A stretch of DNA of 64,000 nucleotides from Rugamonas brunnea (GTDB lineage: Bacteria; Pseudomonadota; Gammaproteobacteria; Burkholderiales; Burkholderiaceae_D). The DNA lies in the NCBI RefSeq assembly GCF_014042345.1, contig NZ_JACEZT010000019.1, positions 1 through 64,000 on the forward strand, written 5' to 3'. Every line of letters begins with the position of its first letter. Positions within the stretch are counted from its first letter, which is position 1. The translations under genes and the position numbers were made by a program. Of this stretch, positions 1 through 9,066 are shown in pieces. The notes under the pieces were generated by a model. The model ran no database searches. It saw nothing but the letters and a program-made list of their open reading frames with translations, and was not told where the DNA came from.

Positions 1-119
1 CAGGCGCGACTCTCATCGTGGCGCGGAGTACATCTCCAATTAGACGCCGGATAGATTTAAGCGAGCCTTCTTACAGCATACAAAAAATCAGCTTGCAAAA
101 AAGAGGGTGACCATAGATT

Positions 120-1034
120 TTATTGCAGGCAATGGCGGATGCCGTCTTCCAGCGCCACCGTGGGCCGCCAGCCCGGCACGCTGTCGAACGCCGTCCACGG
201 CACCATCACTTCGCGCGGCCGGTAAGGCCGGCCGCCCCATTCGATATTGAGCGCCCGCCCGCTGGCCTGGGCGTAGACGGCGGCGATCTGGCGCAGCGGC
301 AGCGGCGCGCCCGACGAGACGCCGTAATCCTTCATGCTGCCGGCCGGCGCCGTGTCCAGCTGCGCCTGCGCCAGCAGGAAGGCGGCGATCACGTCGTCGA
401 TGTAGACCAGGTCGATCAATTGTTCGCCGGGCGACATGGCCAGCGGTTCGCCCGACAGCGCGTGCCGCTTGAGCAGGTGCAGCAGCTTGGGGCGCGGGTC
501 GCCGGGGCCGTAGGTGTCGAACAGCTTGAGCGTGACCACGCGCAGGCCGGCCGTCTCCACGTAGTAGCGCAGCACGGCTTCGAACGCCTGTTTCAGGGCC
601 GCGTACAGGCACACGGGGTTGTACTCCGCGTTCTCGTGGTGCTGCCATGAGGTGCCCGTGTTGACCAGGCGCGTGACGCCGTTGGCGGCCATGGCTTCGG
701 CCAGCTGGGTCGAGAACAGGACGTTGGAGCGCACCAGCGGCTCCACCTGGTCGGCCGTGTGCTGGGCCAGGAACAGCGAGGCCAGGTGGAATACCACGTG
801 CGGCGCGGCCGCCCCGACGATGGCGATCAGGTTGGCCGTGCCGCCGTCATGTTCGTGGATGACCAGCCGCGTGCGCTGTGCCGCATCCAGTCCTGCGAGC
901 AGGGCGCGGTCGGAGGCGGGCCGCAGCACCACGTGCACCTGCCAGCCTTGCGCCAGCAGGCGCCGCACCAGGGCCGCGCCGATGAAGCCGCTGGCGCCCG
1001 TCACCAGCGCCGTGCGCACGGTCGGCGCGCTCAT
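120..1034 (-). CDS. NAD-dependent epimerase/reductase (extended SDR), RfbJ/CDP-dideoxyhexose-synthase-like
   Basis: A 304-residue extended short-chain dehydrogenase that probably acts on a nucleotide sugar in the cytoplasm. The N-terminus has the Rossmann glycine motif GASGFIG (about residues 13-19). The SDR catalytic pair is YAALK, and the preceding NTGTSWQH stretch resembles what I recall of CDP-abequose/paratose-synthase-type reductases. The start is the ATG that overlaps the stop of the upstream RmlC-like gene as ATGA, so the two are translationally coupled; an in-frame extension beyond it has no SDR similarity. It is the last gene of the glycan operon. A 4-keto reductase acting after the RfbFGH pathway is the favoured role; a plain 4-epimerase is possible. 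Confidence 0.85.
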   Translation of the reverse strand: MSAPTVRTALVTGASGFIGAALVRRLLAQGWQVHVVLRPASDRALLAGLDAAQRTRLVIHEHDGGTANLIAIVGAAAPHVVFHLASLFLAQHTADQVEPLVRSNVLFSTQLAEAMAANGVTRLVNTGTSWQHHENAEYNPVCLYAALKQAFEAVLRYYVETAGLRVVTLKLFDTYGPGDPRPKLLHLLKRHALSGEPLAMSPGEQLIDLVYIDDVIAAFLLAQAQLDTAPAGSMKDYGVSSGAPLPLRQIAAVYAQASGRALNIEWGGRPYRPREVMVPWTAFDSVPGWRPTVALEDGIRHCLQ

Positions 1035-1585
1035 GGCTGCGCCTCGTAGGTGAACGGCGACTGGAACTCGGCCAGCGGCGCGAAGCCGCGGTCGCGCGCC
1101 GACAGGATGGGCTGCTGGTCGGGCCAGACGATGCCGGCCGAATTCCACAGGATGCCCGTGTCGTGCGCGGGGGCGTAGGTGGTGGTGACCTTGTACACCA
1201 TCAGCGCCTGTTCGCTCAGCGTGTAGAAGCCGTGCGCCACGCCCGGCGCCAGGTACAGGGCCTGGCCATGCTCGGCATCGAGTTCGATCATGATGTGCTG
1301 GCCATAGGTGGGCGAACCGACGCGCAGGTCCACGGCCGCGTCGAGCACCTTGCCCTGCACGCAGTACAGCAGCTTGGCGTGTTCGTGCGGCGGGGTCTGG
1401 AAGTGCAGGCCGCGCAGCACGCCGCGGCGCGAGACGGAATAGTATTCTTCGGCGAAATCGGCCGCCAGGCCTTGTTCGCGGAAGGTCTGCTGGTGGAACA
1501 CCTTGACGAAGCAACCGCGTTCATCGCGCAGGATGTTGGGTTGCAGCAGGAAGCAGCCGGGCAGGGCGGTAGGCAGGAATTTCAT
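1031..1585 (-). CDS. dTDP-4-dehydrorhamnose 3,5-epimerase family protein (RmlC-like cupin)
   Basis: A 184-residue protein, full length for the RmlC family of nucleotide-4-ketosugar 3- and/or 5-epimerases. It shows the conserved RGLHFQ segment with the catalytic His (about residues 58-63), the DLRVGSPTYG strand after it, and the downstream Tyr in VYKVTT. Genes for dTDP-sugar synthesis (RmlA, RmlB, RmlD) are not in the window, while the CDP-sugar genes rfbF, rfbG and rfbH are. An AscE-like 5-epimerase acting on a CDP-3,6-dideoxy-4-ulose is therefore at least as likely as a rhamnose enzyme. It lies between the DUF4422-like gene (28-base gap) and the SDR it overlaps by 4 bases. Confidence 0.88.
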   Translation of the reverse strand: MKFLPTALPGCFLLQPNILRDERGCFVKVFHQQTFREQGLAADFAEEYYSVSRRGVLRGLHFQTPPHEHAKLLYCVQGKVLDAAVDLRVGSPTYGQHIMIELDAEHGQALYLAPGVAHGFYTLSEQALMVYKVTTTYAPAHDTGILWNSAGIVWPDQQPILSARDRGFAPLAEFQSPFTYEAQP

Positions 1586-1613
1586 GGGAACGGTCCAGTC
1601 AGGACGCCATCGC

Positions 1614-2426
1614 TCAAGGCGACGCGGGCGGTGCGGACGGCGCGGTGGCCGCGGCGGCGGTGTCCAGTTTGAGGTGCGGCATCAGCACCGTCAAGCGTTG
1701 GAAGATGAGGTTTCCCCAGCCCCATTCGTTGGCCTTCTTGGCCAGCAGCAGCGCGTGCAGCCGTTCGCAGCTGAACGCCATTTCCCGCGAGTGGTAGCCG
1801 GGACGCTCGATGTAGTGGTTGCGGTAAAAGCGCGCCATCACTTTTTCCAGTGCTTCGACGATCTCGACGAACCACGGGATGGGGATGTAGGACACCGTGG
1901 GTGCCGTGATGAAGGTATTGCCGCTCAGGTAGTTGACGCATTCCTCGTCCGTGATGATGCCGAGGTCGATCGCATCGCCGAAGAACTTGAGCAGGTCGCG
2001 CACCTTGTTGTCGGCCCCGTACTGCTGGATCAGGTTGCCCTGGAAGCCCACCAGCATCGGAATAATGGGGGTCACGCCGTCATGGTAGAACAGTTCCGGC
2101 GGCACGTCGGCCAGCATGTCCGGATGGGCGTGGTAGTTGAAGTAGCATTGCTGCCCGATCGGCTTGGTCAGCGCGAAGCGGCGGTAGTGGCAGACGCCGA
2201 CGAAACCCTGGGCGTTCGACTCGAGCAGCATCTCCCGGATCGCGAACAGCGCCACGTACTCGCCCAGGTAGGCATTGCGGTGGGCCAGGTGGGGGAAGCG
2301 GTCGGCCATGGCGATGCCGCCTTCGGGCCGGTAGTCGCCGGTGCCGATCACAGTCATGAACTTCGGCAGCGGCCAGGCGCACGGGGCATGGGAAATGCAA
2401 TAGAAATGTTCGGGGGCGGGGGTCAT
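1614..2426 (-). CDS. DUF4422-like putative glycosyltransferase
   Basis: A 270-residue protein from the transferase half of the glycan operon. It has GVCHYRRF at about residues 70-77, a motif typical of DUF4422 capsule/LPS proteins, which have a GT-A-like fold. Around it are an N-terminal stretch with GTGDYRPEGG and a C-terminal helical region with Trp/Tyr-rich motifs. It has no membrane segments or signal peptide, so it should be cytoplasmic. Position among GT2, GT41 and methyltransferase genes supports sugar transfer to a growing glycan. The family assignment rests on the HYRR motif and length only; donor and acceptor are unknown. Confidence 0.6.
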   Translation of the reverse strand: MTPAPEHFYCISHAPCAWPLPKFMTVIGTGDYRPEGGIAMADRFPHLAHRNAYLGEYVALFAIREMLLESNAQGFVGVCHYRRFALTKPIGQQCYFNYHAHPDMLADVPPELFYHDGVTPIIPMLVGFQGNLIQQYGADNKVRDLLKFFGDAIDLGIITDEECVNYLSGNTFITAPTVSYIPIPWFVEIVEALEKVMARFYRNHYIERPGYHSREMAFSCERLHALLLAKKANEWGWGNLIFQRLTVLMPHLKLDTAAAATAPSAPPASP

Positions 2427-2463
2427 GGCAGCAAGGGTGGTCGGTGGACGTGGGCGAGGCCGC

Positions 2464-2991
2464 TCAGCACGGCATGGACTTCAGCAGCAGCGGGCCGGCT
2501 TCGGCCGCGTTATCCGTCGGCAGCAACAGCGGGTGGCCGGCGCGGAATTTCGCCTGTTGCAACATGCTGCGCACCGCGTCCGGCCCGTGCTCGAGCGAGG
2601 CGCCCGAATGGGGCCAGACGGGCAGGTTGGGCAGCACGATGTAGAGCGAGGCATCGGCCTGGATCACCTGGCGGATGCGGCCCAGCAGCGCCACCGGGTT
2701 GGCGCTGTCGAACAGGGTCTGGTCGAAGATCCAGGCATCGGTCATGTCCAGGTGGGCGAAGAAGGCCGGGCCGGCCGTATCGGGATTGGCCTGGTGGACC
2801 AGGTCGCAATAGCGGCGCGCCTGCGCGGCCAGTTCGGCGTCGCGCACCACCACCTGCCACACGTTGGCCGGGTAGGTGTGCTTGTAGGCGGCGGCCAGCG
2901 TGGCGTCGTGCCAGCCCACCTGCACCAGGCGGCGCGCATTGGGCGGCAACTGCCCCTTGAGCGCGGCCGCGTAGCGGGCCGGGTTCAGCAT
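2464..2991 (-). CDS. Small methyltransferase-like protein, paralogous to the C-terminal domain of the next gene upstream
   Basis: A 175-residue protein not recognised on its own. Residues of the form WIxDQxLxxSAxPxxLLxRIRxxIxxDAS followed by a PN..W segment match the C-terminal methyltransferase-like domain of the GT2 fusion encoded just upstream (2985-4322), so the two arose by duplication. It is shorter than a class I methyltransferase and no clear glycine-rich SAM loop is visible; the corresponding N-terminal stretch reads RRLVQVGWHD. The ATG at 2991 overlaps the end of the upstream gene by 7 bases. It may be a degenerate, non-catalytic or partner subunit of that enzyme. Confidence 0.65.
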   Translation of the reverse strand: MLNPARYAAALKGQLPPNARRLVQVGWHDATLAAAYKHTYPANVWQVVVRDAELAAQARRYCDLVHQANPDTAGPAFFAHLDMTDAWIFDQTLFDSANPVALLGRIRQVIQADASLYIVLPNLPVWPHSGASLEHGPDAVRSMLQQAKFRAGHPLLLPTDNAAEAGPLLLKSMPC

Positions 2992-4322
2992 GGCACCGCC
3001 TTGATCAGGTACAGGTCGGCCTGGGCGTCCTGGAACGCCAGTTCCGGATCGACCCCCATGCTGGCCGTCAGCTGGCGCAGCGCGGCCGCCACGCCCGGAT
3101 GCTGCAGCGGCTGGCGTATCACGGGCGCGCCCTGGACGATGCGGAACCCGGCCTGGCGGAACAGTTCGAACATGGTGACGCGGCTGAACCAGCGGCGCTG
3201 GCCCGGGCTGAGCAGACCTTCGGCGCTGTAGGCCAGGTCGCCGATGGCCATGCGCAGCAGCATGCCCCAGTGCTGGGCGTTGGGGATCACGGCCACCACG
3301 CTGGCGTCGGGCCGGATGCACTTGCGGATGCGCGCCAGCAGCTGTTCGGGCGCGGCGCTGCGCTCCAGCGCCTGGTCCAGGATCCAGCAGTCGGTGGCGC
3401 CGTGGTCGCGGAAGAAGGCGTCGTCCAGCGTGTCCGGGTCGCACGGGTAGAGCGCGTCGCAGGCGTTCTGGGTCACGCTGGCCTTGTCCGGGTGGCTGCC
3501 GGCGGCCAGGTAGCGGGTGGCCGGGTCGGCCTCCTTGCAGGCGCGCGCCAGCAGGGCGTCGTTGGCGCCCAGTTCGAACAGCAGGCGCGGGCCCGGCGGC
3601 AGCATGGTCTGCACCATCAGCCGCAGTTCGGCGGCCTGGCGCGATTTCTGGTTCCACTCGTCCAGGCCGTAGCTGCCGCTGCGCTTGACGGTGCCTTGCC
3701 AGTCGTGGCGCAGGTAGTGGCGCTCGCCGGTGGTGGTGTTGAGGAAGTCTTCCTTGAGCCAGTCGATGCCCTGCACCAGCTGGCCCTGGCCGGCCCGGTG
3801 CAGGGCCAGCATCGGTTCCGTCATCGGTGCGCCGTGCTTGGTCGGCATGGGCCACTGGCGCAGCACCTCGATGTTGACCAGCATGCAGGCCGGGTGCAGG
3901 TAGCGCACCGCGCCTTGCTCGTAGTCGACGTCGTAGCCGCCCTCGTTGACGTGGTTCACATAGCCGACGCCGTACATGCCCGGCTGCAGCCGCTGCGCCA
4001 TGTCCTCCAGGAAGCCGCGCTTGAGGATGAACACGTCCGAATCGAGCACCAGCACCGGGCCTTGCAGTTCCAGGTTCTGGAACGCCCACGCCATGCCGGG
4101 GCCGTGGTGGATGTTGTAGTCGAAGTGGATGAAGCGCACGTCGTCATAGCGCGCGCACACGGCCTCGATGGCGCGGTAGTGCTGCTCGCCCGAGCCGTCG
4201 ATGATGGTGACGGGGTTGCGGTAGTGGGCCCGGAATGAACTGAGCAGGTCTTCGATCAATTCGGCCGAATTGTAGGAGACGGAGATGACGGGAATGGTAT
4301 CGATGTGCATGGCGGGCGGCAT
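2985..4322 (-). CDS. GT2-type glycosyltransferase fused to a methyltransferase-like domain
   Basis: A 445-residue protein with two parts. Residues about 8-215 look like a GT-A family 2 transferase: PVISVSYNS at the N-terminus, then a PVLVLDSDVF stretch giving a DSD metal-binding motif. Residues about 235-445 resemble a class I SAM methyltransferase: LLFELGANDALLA as a motif I, then a DCWILDQ strand and an IPNAQHW segment. A second possible ATG lies 12 bases downstream. The gene overlaps the small paralogous gene that follows it and is separated by 46 bases from the methyltransferase gene before it. It probably adds and modifies a sugar in the same glycan; specificity cannot be read from sequence. 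Confidence 0.72.
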   Translation of the reverse strand: MPPAMHIDTIPVISVSYNSAELIEDLLSSFRAHYRNPVTIIDGSGEQHYRAIEAVCARYDDVRFIHFDYNIHHGPGMAWAFQNLELQGPVLVLDSDVFILKRGFLEDMAQRLQPGMYGVGYVNHVNEGGYDVDYEQGAVRYLHPACMLVNIEVLRQWPMPTKHGAPMTEPMLALHRAGQGQLVQGIDWLKEDFLNTTTGERHYLRHDWQGTVKRSGSYGLDEWNQKSRQAAELRLMVQTMLPPGPRLLFELGANDALLARACKEADPATRYLAAGSHPDKASVTQNACDALYPCDPDTLDDAFFRDHGATDCWILDQALERSAAPEQLLARIRKCIRPDASVVAVIPNAQHWGMLLRMAIGDLAYSAEGLLSPGQRRWFSRVTMFELFRQAGFRIVQGAPVIRQPLQHPGVAAALRQLTASMGVDPELAFQDAQADLYLIKAVPC

Positions 4323-4368
4323 GGTTCAGGGAGTGGTCCGGCGCCCGCGGGCGCCGGAACGGGCGGCA

Positions 4369-5079
4369 TCAGCCGCGGTCGTACACGGCCTGTTCGGCCG
4401 GCTCCAGCGGGAACGATGGCGTGCCCTTCATGCGCGCGTATGGCTTGCTGATGGCGCGCTTCTCGATCACCACGATGCTGTCGTAGTAGTGCACGGCGAA
4501 GGTGGTGCGGGTGTGCTCCTCGACGAAGTGGCGCGCGTCCTGCGAGTACCAGGCATGCAGCTGGTCGATCAGCTGCTTGGTGTACTCGATGAAGGTGTGC
4601 GGCTGGCGGAAACCGCCGCCGAAGCCGGGCCAGTAGTTGGTGTGCAGGTCTTCGCACAGGTAGATGCCGCCTTCCTTCAGGTGCTTCCAGGTTTCCTCGA
4701 ACGTGATCACCTGCTGCGACATGGTGTGGCCGCCATCGTCGAGGATGATGTCGAGCGGCGGCAGCTTGGCGCAGATGTCGCGCAGCGACTGGCGGTTGTC
4801 CTGGTCGCCCAGCAGGATTTCGATCTGGTCCTCGGCCAGCTCGGCGCAGCGCGGGTTGATGTCCACGCCGTAGATTTTGGCCTGCTTGCCGAAGTAATAC
4901 TTCCACATCTGCAGCGAGCCGCCGTGCAGCACGCCGAATTCGAGCATGTTGATGGGCTTGTTGCGGAACTGGGCGAAGTGGCGCTCGTAAATCTCGAAGT
5001 AATGCATCCACTTGTGGATCATGCGGTGCGGGTGGTTCTCGAAGAAGTCCAGCAGTACGCTGCCGTTGTTCAGTTCCAT
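4369..5079 (-). CDS. Class I SAM-dependent methyltransferase (CmcI/Methyltransf_24-like)
   Basis: A 236-residue protein with a SAM-binding motif I at about residues 45-52 (MLEFGVLHGG), an acidic residue ending the next strand (YGVDINP), and the LDIILDDGGH motif characteristic of the CmcI / rhamnosyl O-methyltransferase group. It ends in a Glu/Pro-rich segment without a further domain. The start at 5079 is preceded by GAGGAGA about 5 bases upstream, a good ribosome binding site, so the longer in-frame reading was rejected. It is likely a sugar O-methyltransferase that caps or decorates the glycan made by this operon. It is cytoplasmic, with no membrane segment. Confidence 0.8.
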   Translation of the reverse strand: MELNNGSVLLDFFENHPHRMIHKWMHYFEIYERHFAQFRNKPINMLEFGVLHGGSLQMWKYYFGKQAKIYGVDINPRCAELAEDQIEILLGDQDNRQSLRDICAKLPPLDIILDDGGHTMSQQVITFEETWKHLKEGGIYLCEDLHTNYWPGFGGGFRQPHTFIEYTKQLIDQLHAWYSQDARHFVEEHTRTTFAVHYYDSIVVIEKRAISKPYARMKGTPSFPLEPAEQAVYDRG

Positions 5080-5150
5080 GGTGTCTCCTCGTGTGGCGAT
5101 CGTTGATTGGATGGGGCGGGACGCGCCGGCGGCCGGCGCGCCCGCCGCGG

Positions 5151-7979
5151 TCAGGTTCCCAGCAGGATGGTGGTCGCCTGCTGGATGACGGCCTGGATTT
5201 TTTCCAGCGGATAGGCGCCGGCCTTGATTTGCTCGTGCTGGGACGACAGGTACCAGATGCAGGTCACCAGCTTGTTGGTGAGCATCTCGCGCAAGTCGGC
5301 CCGGTTGCGCAGGAAGTGCTGGTGCTGGTGGGCGTCGCACAGCAGCTGCAGCCATTCCACGTTGGCCTGGATCTTGATGCGGCTGCCGCTGGCCTGGTCC
5401 TGGCCGCCGTGGATGCGGAAGTAGCTGAGCGGCTCGGTCATGTAGACGCAATCCTGGGTGGTCAGGATGGACAGCCAGGTGGCCACGTCCGACAGCGTCA
5501 CGTACTGCTTGCCCTGGAACTTGCCGAAACCGTCGGGCAGGGCGCGCTTGCGGAACAGGGCCGTGGTGGGCTCGCCGATCATGTTCTGGCCGTTGGTGAG
5601 GATCAGGTCGCCCAGCGAGGCGCCGCCCACGGCCGTGTCCACGTTGAACAGGCGCTCGGTGCCGCTGATCGGCGCCATGTAGCGGCCCTCGGCGTCGATC
5701 AGCTGGCGGAACGAGGTGACCAGGCCGATGTCGGGACGCGACAGCATGCAGCCCATCATGCGCTCGATCTTGTTCGGATGGAACAGGTCGTCATCCATCA
5801 GGAAGTTGATGAATTCGCCGCTGGCGTTGTCGTAGCAGTTCAGGAAGTTGCCCAGCGCGTTCAGGCCCGGCGCGCGCAGGTAGCGCAGCCGCGGGTCGCG
5901 CTTGGCGTAGGGCGCGAAGCGCTCGCGCGTGAGCTCGTCGTCGCTGTTGTCGCTGACGATGATTTCCAGGTTGGGCCAGTTCTGCGCCAGCGCGCTTTGC
6001 AGCGCCAGTTCCGCGTAGTCGGGCCGGTTGTGGGTGGGGATCAGGATGCTCACCAGCGGCAGGCCGCTGCTGCGGGCCGGGCGCAGCGCGTCCGTGGTGC
6101 GGGTCGGCGGCGCCGCCTTGGCGCCGGCGTTGCCTTTCAGTGCCACGGCCGCGTAGCGCTCCTCCAGGTCGCGCACGAACTGCGGGCTGTCGAACAGCGC
6201 GCAATCGAGGCGGTGGTCATGCAGCTGCTGCTTCATCGCTGCCACCCGGGCCCGGTCCTGGGCCAGCGCCACGGCCTTGTCCTCGTAGTCCTGCAGGTTG
6301 TACGTGATCAGCTCCGGCAGGTCGACCGCCTGCAGCAGGCTGCCGGCCATGCGCGACGAGAAGGTGCGGCCGGCGCAGGTGAGCACGGGCAGGCCGGCCC
6401 ACAGCGCGTCGCTGGCCGTGGTACCGCCGTTGAACGGGGCCGTGTCCAGGAACAGGTCGGCCACCTGGTAGCGGGCCAGGTACTCGGCCGGCACCACGCG
6501 CCCGGCGAACACCAGGCGCTCCTGGTCGACGCCGGCCAGTTCGGCCTGGCGCCGCAGGTTGGTGCGCACCTGTTCATTATCGGCCACCATCCACAGCAGG
6601 CTGCCCGGCACGCGCGCCAGGATGCGCATCCAGGCGCCGAACACTTCCGGGTTGAACTTGAAGTTGTTGTTGAAGGCGCAGAACACGAAGGCGTCTTCCG
6701 GCAGCGCGCAGGCGGCGCGCGTGGGGCGCGGGCCGATGATGCGCTGGCGGTCGTTGATCTGGAAGGTGCGCGGCATGTGCAGCGGCTTCTCGGTGAAGAA
6801 CGGCTCCAGTTCGGGCGGCAGCACGAACGGGTCGGCGATCACGTAGTCGATGGCGGGCATGCCGGTCGGGCCGGGCAGGCCCAGCCAGGTGATCTGCACC
6901 GGGGCCGGGCGGTAGGCCAGGATGTTGGGGCGCGCGCCCAGCGTGAGGCCGTGCAGGTCGACCAGGATGTCGATCTCGTGCGAGCGGATCAGGCGCGCCG
7001 CCTCCTCGTCGGTCAGGGTGCCGATGCGGATGTGCTGGTCCATGCCGGCGATCACGCGCGCGCGCAGCGGCGAACCATCCTCCTGGCTCCAGCAGAAGCC
7101 GTACACTTCCACCTTGCTGCGGTCATGCAGGCCGTACAGCTCGGCCGTGAGGATGGACACGGCGTGCGAGCAGAAGTCCGACGACAGGTAGCCGATGCGC
7201 AGCCGCTCGTGGCCATAGCCTTCCGGGCCGGACAGGCGCGGCACGTCCTGGATCACCTTCTCTTCCACGAAGCGGCGCGAGGCGGCCAGCTGCTGGGCCG
7301 GGTCGCCCGAGGCCGACAGCATGGCCAGCGCCGAGGTGGCGTCCATCAGCTTTTCTTCGGCGATGCCGCAGGCGCTGCTGTTGTAGACGGGCCATTTGCA
7401 CTGCTTCTGGCGCAGATGGACCCAGTGCGTGATGACGTTCTTCTGTTCCGGCTCGATCTCCAGGCTGCGCGTGAGCATGTCCTCGGCGGCCGGGTAATCC
7501 TTGCGGATCTCCAGCAGCCGGCCCAGGTTGTTGAGCGCCTGCAGGCAGTGCGGCTTCTCGGCCGCCAGCTGCGGGTTGGCGTAATCGAGCACGGTGCGCC
7601 AGCTGGCCAGCGCCTCCTCCGGGCGCTGCAGCCGTTCCAGCAGCGTGCCCAGGTTCAGGTGGGCTTCGGAAAAGCGCGGGTTGACGGCCAGCGCCGTGCG
7701 GTAGGCCGCTTCGGCGCCGGCCGTGTCGCCCTGGTCGCTCAGCAGCACGGCCAGGTTGAACTGGGCCGCGTAGGCCAGCGGTGACGCCGTCTTGCTCAGC
7801 CACAGGCGGTACAGCTGGATGGCCGTGTCGCGCTGGCGCGCTTCCGTCAGGGCGGCGGCGGCGCCAAACAGCTCGATGATCTGCAGCGAGCCGTCGGCCG
7901 CCTGGGCGAAGGCGGCGGCGGTGGCCTGCGCCAGCGGCGCGGCCATGGTGGGCGGGGCGATAAACGTCGGTGTCGTCAT
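5151..7979 (-). CDS. TPR - GT41 (O-GlcNAc-transferase/SPINDLY-like) - GT2 fusion glycosyltransferase
   Basis: A 942-residue three-part protein. Residues about 45-190 hold tetratricopeptide repeats. Residues about 255-625 match the GT41 catalytic region: LRIGYLSSDFCSHAV with the active-site-type His, DILVDLHG, the APVQITWLG strand, FNNNFKFNP with the Lys of the donor site, and FLDTAPFNGGTTASDALWAG. Residues about 640-860 are a second, GT2-type transferase beginning VSILIPTHNR with a MDDDLF metal motif. GT41 enzymes transfer sugars to Ser/Thr or Asn of proteins, often reading the substrate with the TPRs. The protein-directed domain next to the giant Ser/Thr-rich repeat gene suggests protein glycosylation, though flagellin or another substrate is possible. 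Confidence 0.9.
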   Translation of the reverse strand: MTTPTFIAPPTMAAPLAQATAAAFAQAADGSLQIIELFGAAAALTEARQRDTAIQLYRLWLSKTASPLAYAAQFNLAVLLSDQGDTAGAEAAYRTALAVNPRFSEAHLNLGTLLERLQRPEEALASWRTVLDYANPQLAAEKPHCLQALNNLGRLLEIRKDYPAAEDMLTRSLEIEPEQKNVITHWVHLRQKQCKWPVYNSSACGIAEEKLMDATSALAMLSASGDPAQQLAASRRFVEEKVIQDVPRLSGPEGYGHERLRIGYLSSDFCSHAVSILTAELYGLHDRSKVEVYGFCWSQEDGSPLRARVIAGMDQHIRIGTLTDEEAARLIRSHEIDILVDLHGLTLGARPNILAYRPAPVQITWLGLPGPTGMPAIDYVIADPFVLPPELEPFFTEKPLHMPRTFQINDRQRIIGPRPTRAACALPEDAFVFCAFNNNFKFNPEVFGAWMRILARVPGSLLWMVADNEQVRTNLRRQAELAGVDQERLVFAGRVVPAEYLARYQVADLFLDTAPFNGGTTASDALWAGLPVLTCAGRTFSSRMAGSLLQAVDLPELITYNLQDYEDKAVALAQDRARVAAMKQQLHDHRLDCALFDSPQFVRDLEERYAAVALKGNAGAKAAPPTRTTDALRPARSSGLPLVSILIPTHNRPDYAELALQSALAQNWPNLEIIVSDNSDDELTRERFAPYAKRDPRLRYLRAPGLNALGNFLNCYDNASGEFINFLMDDDLFHPNKIERMMGCMLSRPDIGLVTSFRQLIDAEGRYMAPISGTERLFNVDTAVGGASLGDLILTNGQNMIGEPTTALFRKRALPDGFGKFQGKQYVTLSDVATWLSILTTQDCVYMTEPLSYFRIHGGQDQASGSRIKIQANVEWLQLLCDAHQHQHFLRNRADLREMLTNKLVTCIWYLSSQHEQIKAGAYPLEKIQAVIQQATTILLGT

Positions 7980-8005
7980 GTAAAGCTTTCAGGCGCGGGC
8001 CGCGC

Positions 8006-9064
8006 TCACGCGCGCGGCGCGGCGAACCAGCGGTAAGTCTTGTCGATGGCCTGCTGCAGCGAACAGGTCTGGCGCACGCCCAGCCGGCGCACGGTGGCCG
8101 TCACGTCCGGGTACAGGTCGTCCTGCTGGCGCTGCTGGCGGGCCGGCGCCGTGTTGAGCACCACGCGCGGGCGCGGCGAGACGCGCTCGCCGATCAGCTG
8201 CACCAGTTCCAGGTGGGTCACCGGCTCGGCGCTGCCCAGGTTGTACACCTCGCCGTCCACGCCCTTGACCAGCGCGGCCAGCGTCCACCAGGCCGCGTCG
8301 CTGCCGTACAGGTAGCTGCGGCGCGCGCTGCCGTCGCCGTGGATGCGGATCTCGCCGCCGGTCAGCACGTCGCGCAGGAAGTTGTTGATGGCCCACGGCC
8401 GGTCCAGCTGCTGGTAGGCGCCCGTCAGCGTGAATGGCCGCACGGTGGATATGGGCAGCCGGTACTGGCTGCGGTAGATCGAAGCCAGCATCTCGGCCGA
8501 GCGCTTGGCGTCGATGTAGACCGTGTGCAGCTGGCCCGAGGGGATGGGGAAGTAATCGGTCTCCGTCAGCGCGCCCAGGCGGTCGGGGGCGCCGGCCACC
8601 AGGCAGGAGCTGACGTTGATGAAGCGGCGCAGGCCGTCGAGCTGGGAGGCCGCTTCCAGCGCGTTGGTGATGCCGGCCACCGTGGTCTGGTGCACGCGCA
8701 GCGGGTCGGAGGCGTGCACCCGGTTGTTGGGGATGCCGGCCGCATGCACGATGTAGCTGGTGTTCTTGGCGAATTCGAACGGCGAGCGCACGTCCTGCGA
8801 GCGCAGGCGGATGTCGAGCCGGCCCGCCAGGTGCGGGTACTGCTGCGGCCATTCCGTGACGTTGCGCGCGTACAGGTCGAGCGTGATGCCGAGCTGGTAC
8901 TGGTCGTTCAGGGCGGCCACCATTTCGGCGATCCAGGTGCCCAAAAAGCCCGTGCCGCCGGTGACGGCCAGGTGCTGGCGCGCCAGGGCGGCCCGCACGT
9001 CGGGCTGGTCGGCGCAGGCGGCCAGGCAATCCTGGCGCATGTCGGCAAAGCGTTGGTTGGCCAT
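8006..9064 (-). CDS. NAD-dependent epimerase/dehydratase (extended SDR)
   Basis: A 352-residue extended SDR. It has a 28-residue N-terminal leader before the cofactor loop TGGTGFLGTW (about 34-43), then an NVSS strand with a catalytic Ser and the YIDAK catalytic Tyr/Lys pair. The C-terminal substrate half contains GDGSARRSYLYG, typical of UDP/CDP-sugar epimerases. It ends 26 bases before the GT41 fusion gene and starts two bases before the aldolase stop, so it is part of the operon. It could be a 4-epimerase or 4-keto reductase of a nucleotide sugar; which one cannot be decided from the sequence. Confidence 0.85.
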   Translation of the reverse strand: MANQRFADMRQDCLAACADQPDVRAALARQHLAVTGGTGFLGTWIAEMVAALNDQYQLGITLDLYARNVTEWPQQYPHLAGRLDIRLRSQDVRSPFEFAKNTSYIVHAAGIPNNRVHASDPLRVHQTTVAGITNALEAASQLDGLRRFINVSSCLVAGAPDRLGALTETDYFPIPSGQLHTVYIDAKRSAEMLASIYRSQYRLPISTVRPFTLTGAYQQLDRPWAINNFLRDVLTGGEIRIHGDGSARRSYLYGSDAAWWTLAALVKGVDGEVYNLGSAEPVTHLELVQLIGERVSPRPRVVLNTAPARQQRQQDDLYPDVTATVRRLGVRQTCSLQQAIDKTYRWFAAPRA

Positions 9065-9066
9065 GA

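Noticed and set aside
88..5451. Longer in-frame readings of the glycan genes (for example extension of the SDR to 1514 or of the methyltransferase to 5451)
   Set aside because: The extra residues translate a neighbouring gene out of frame and the internal ATGs have ribosome sites or ATGA coupling.
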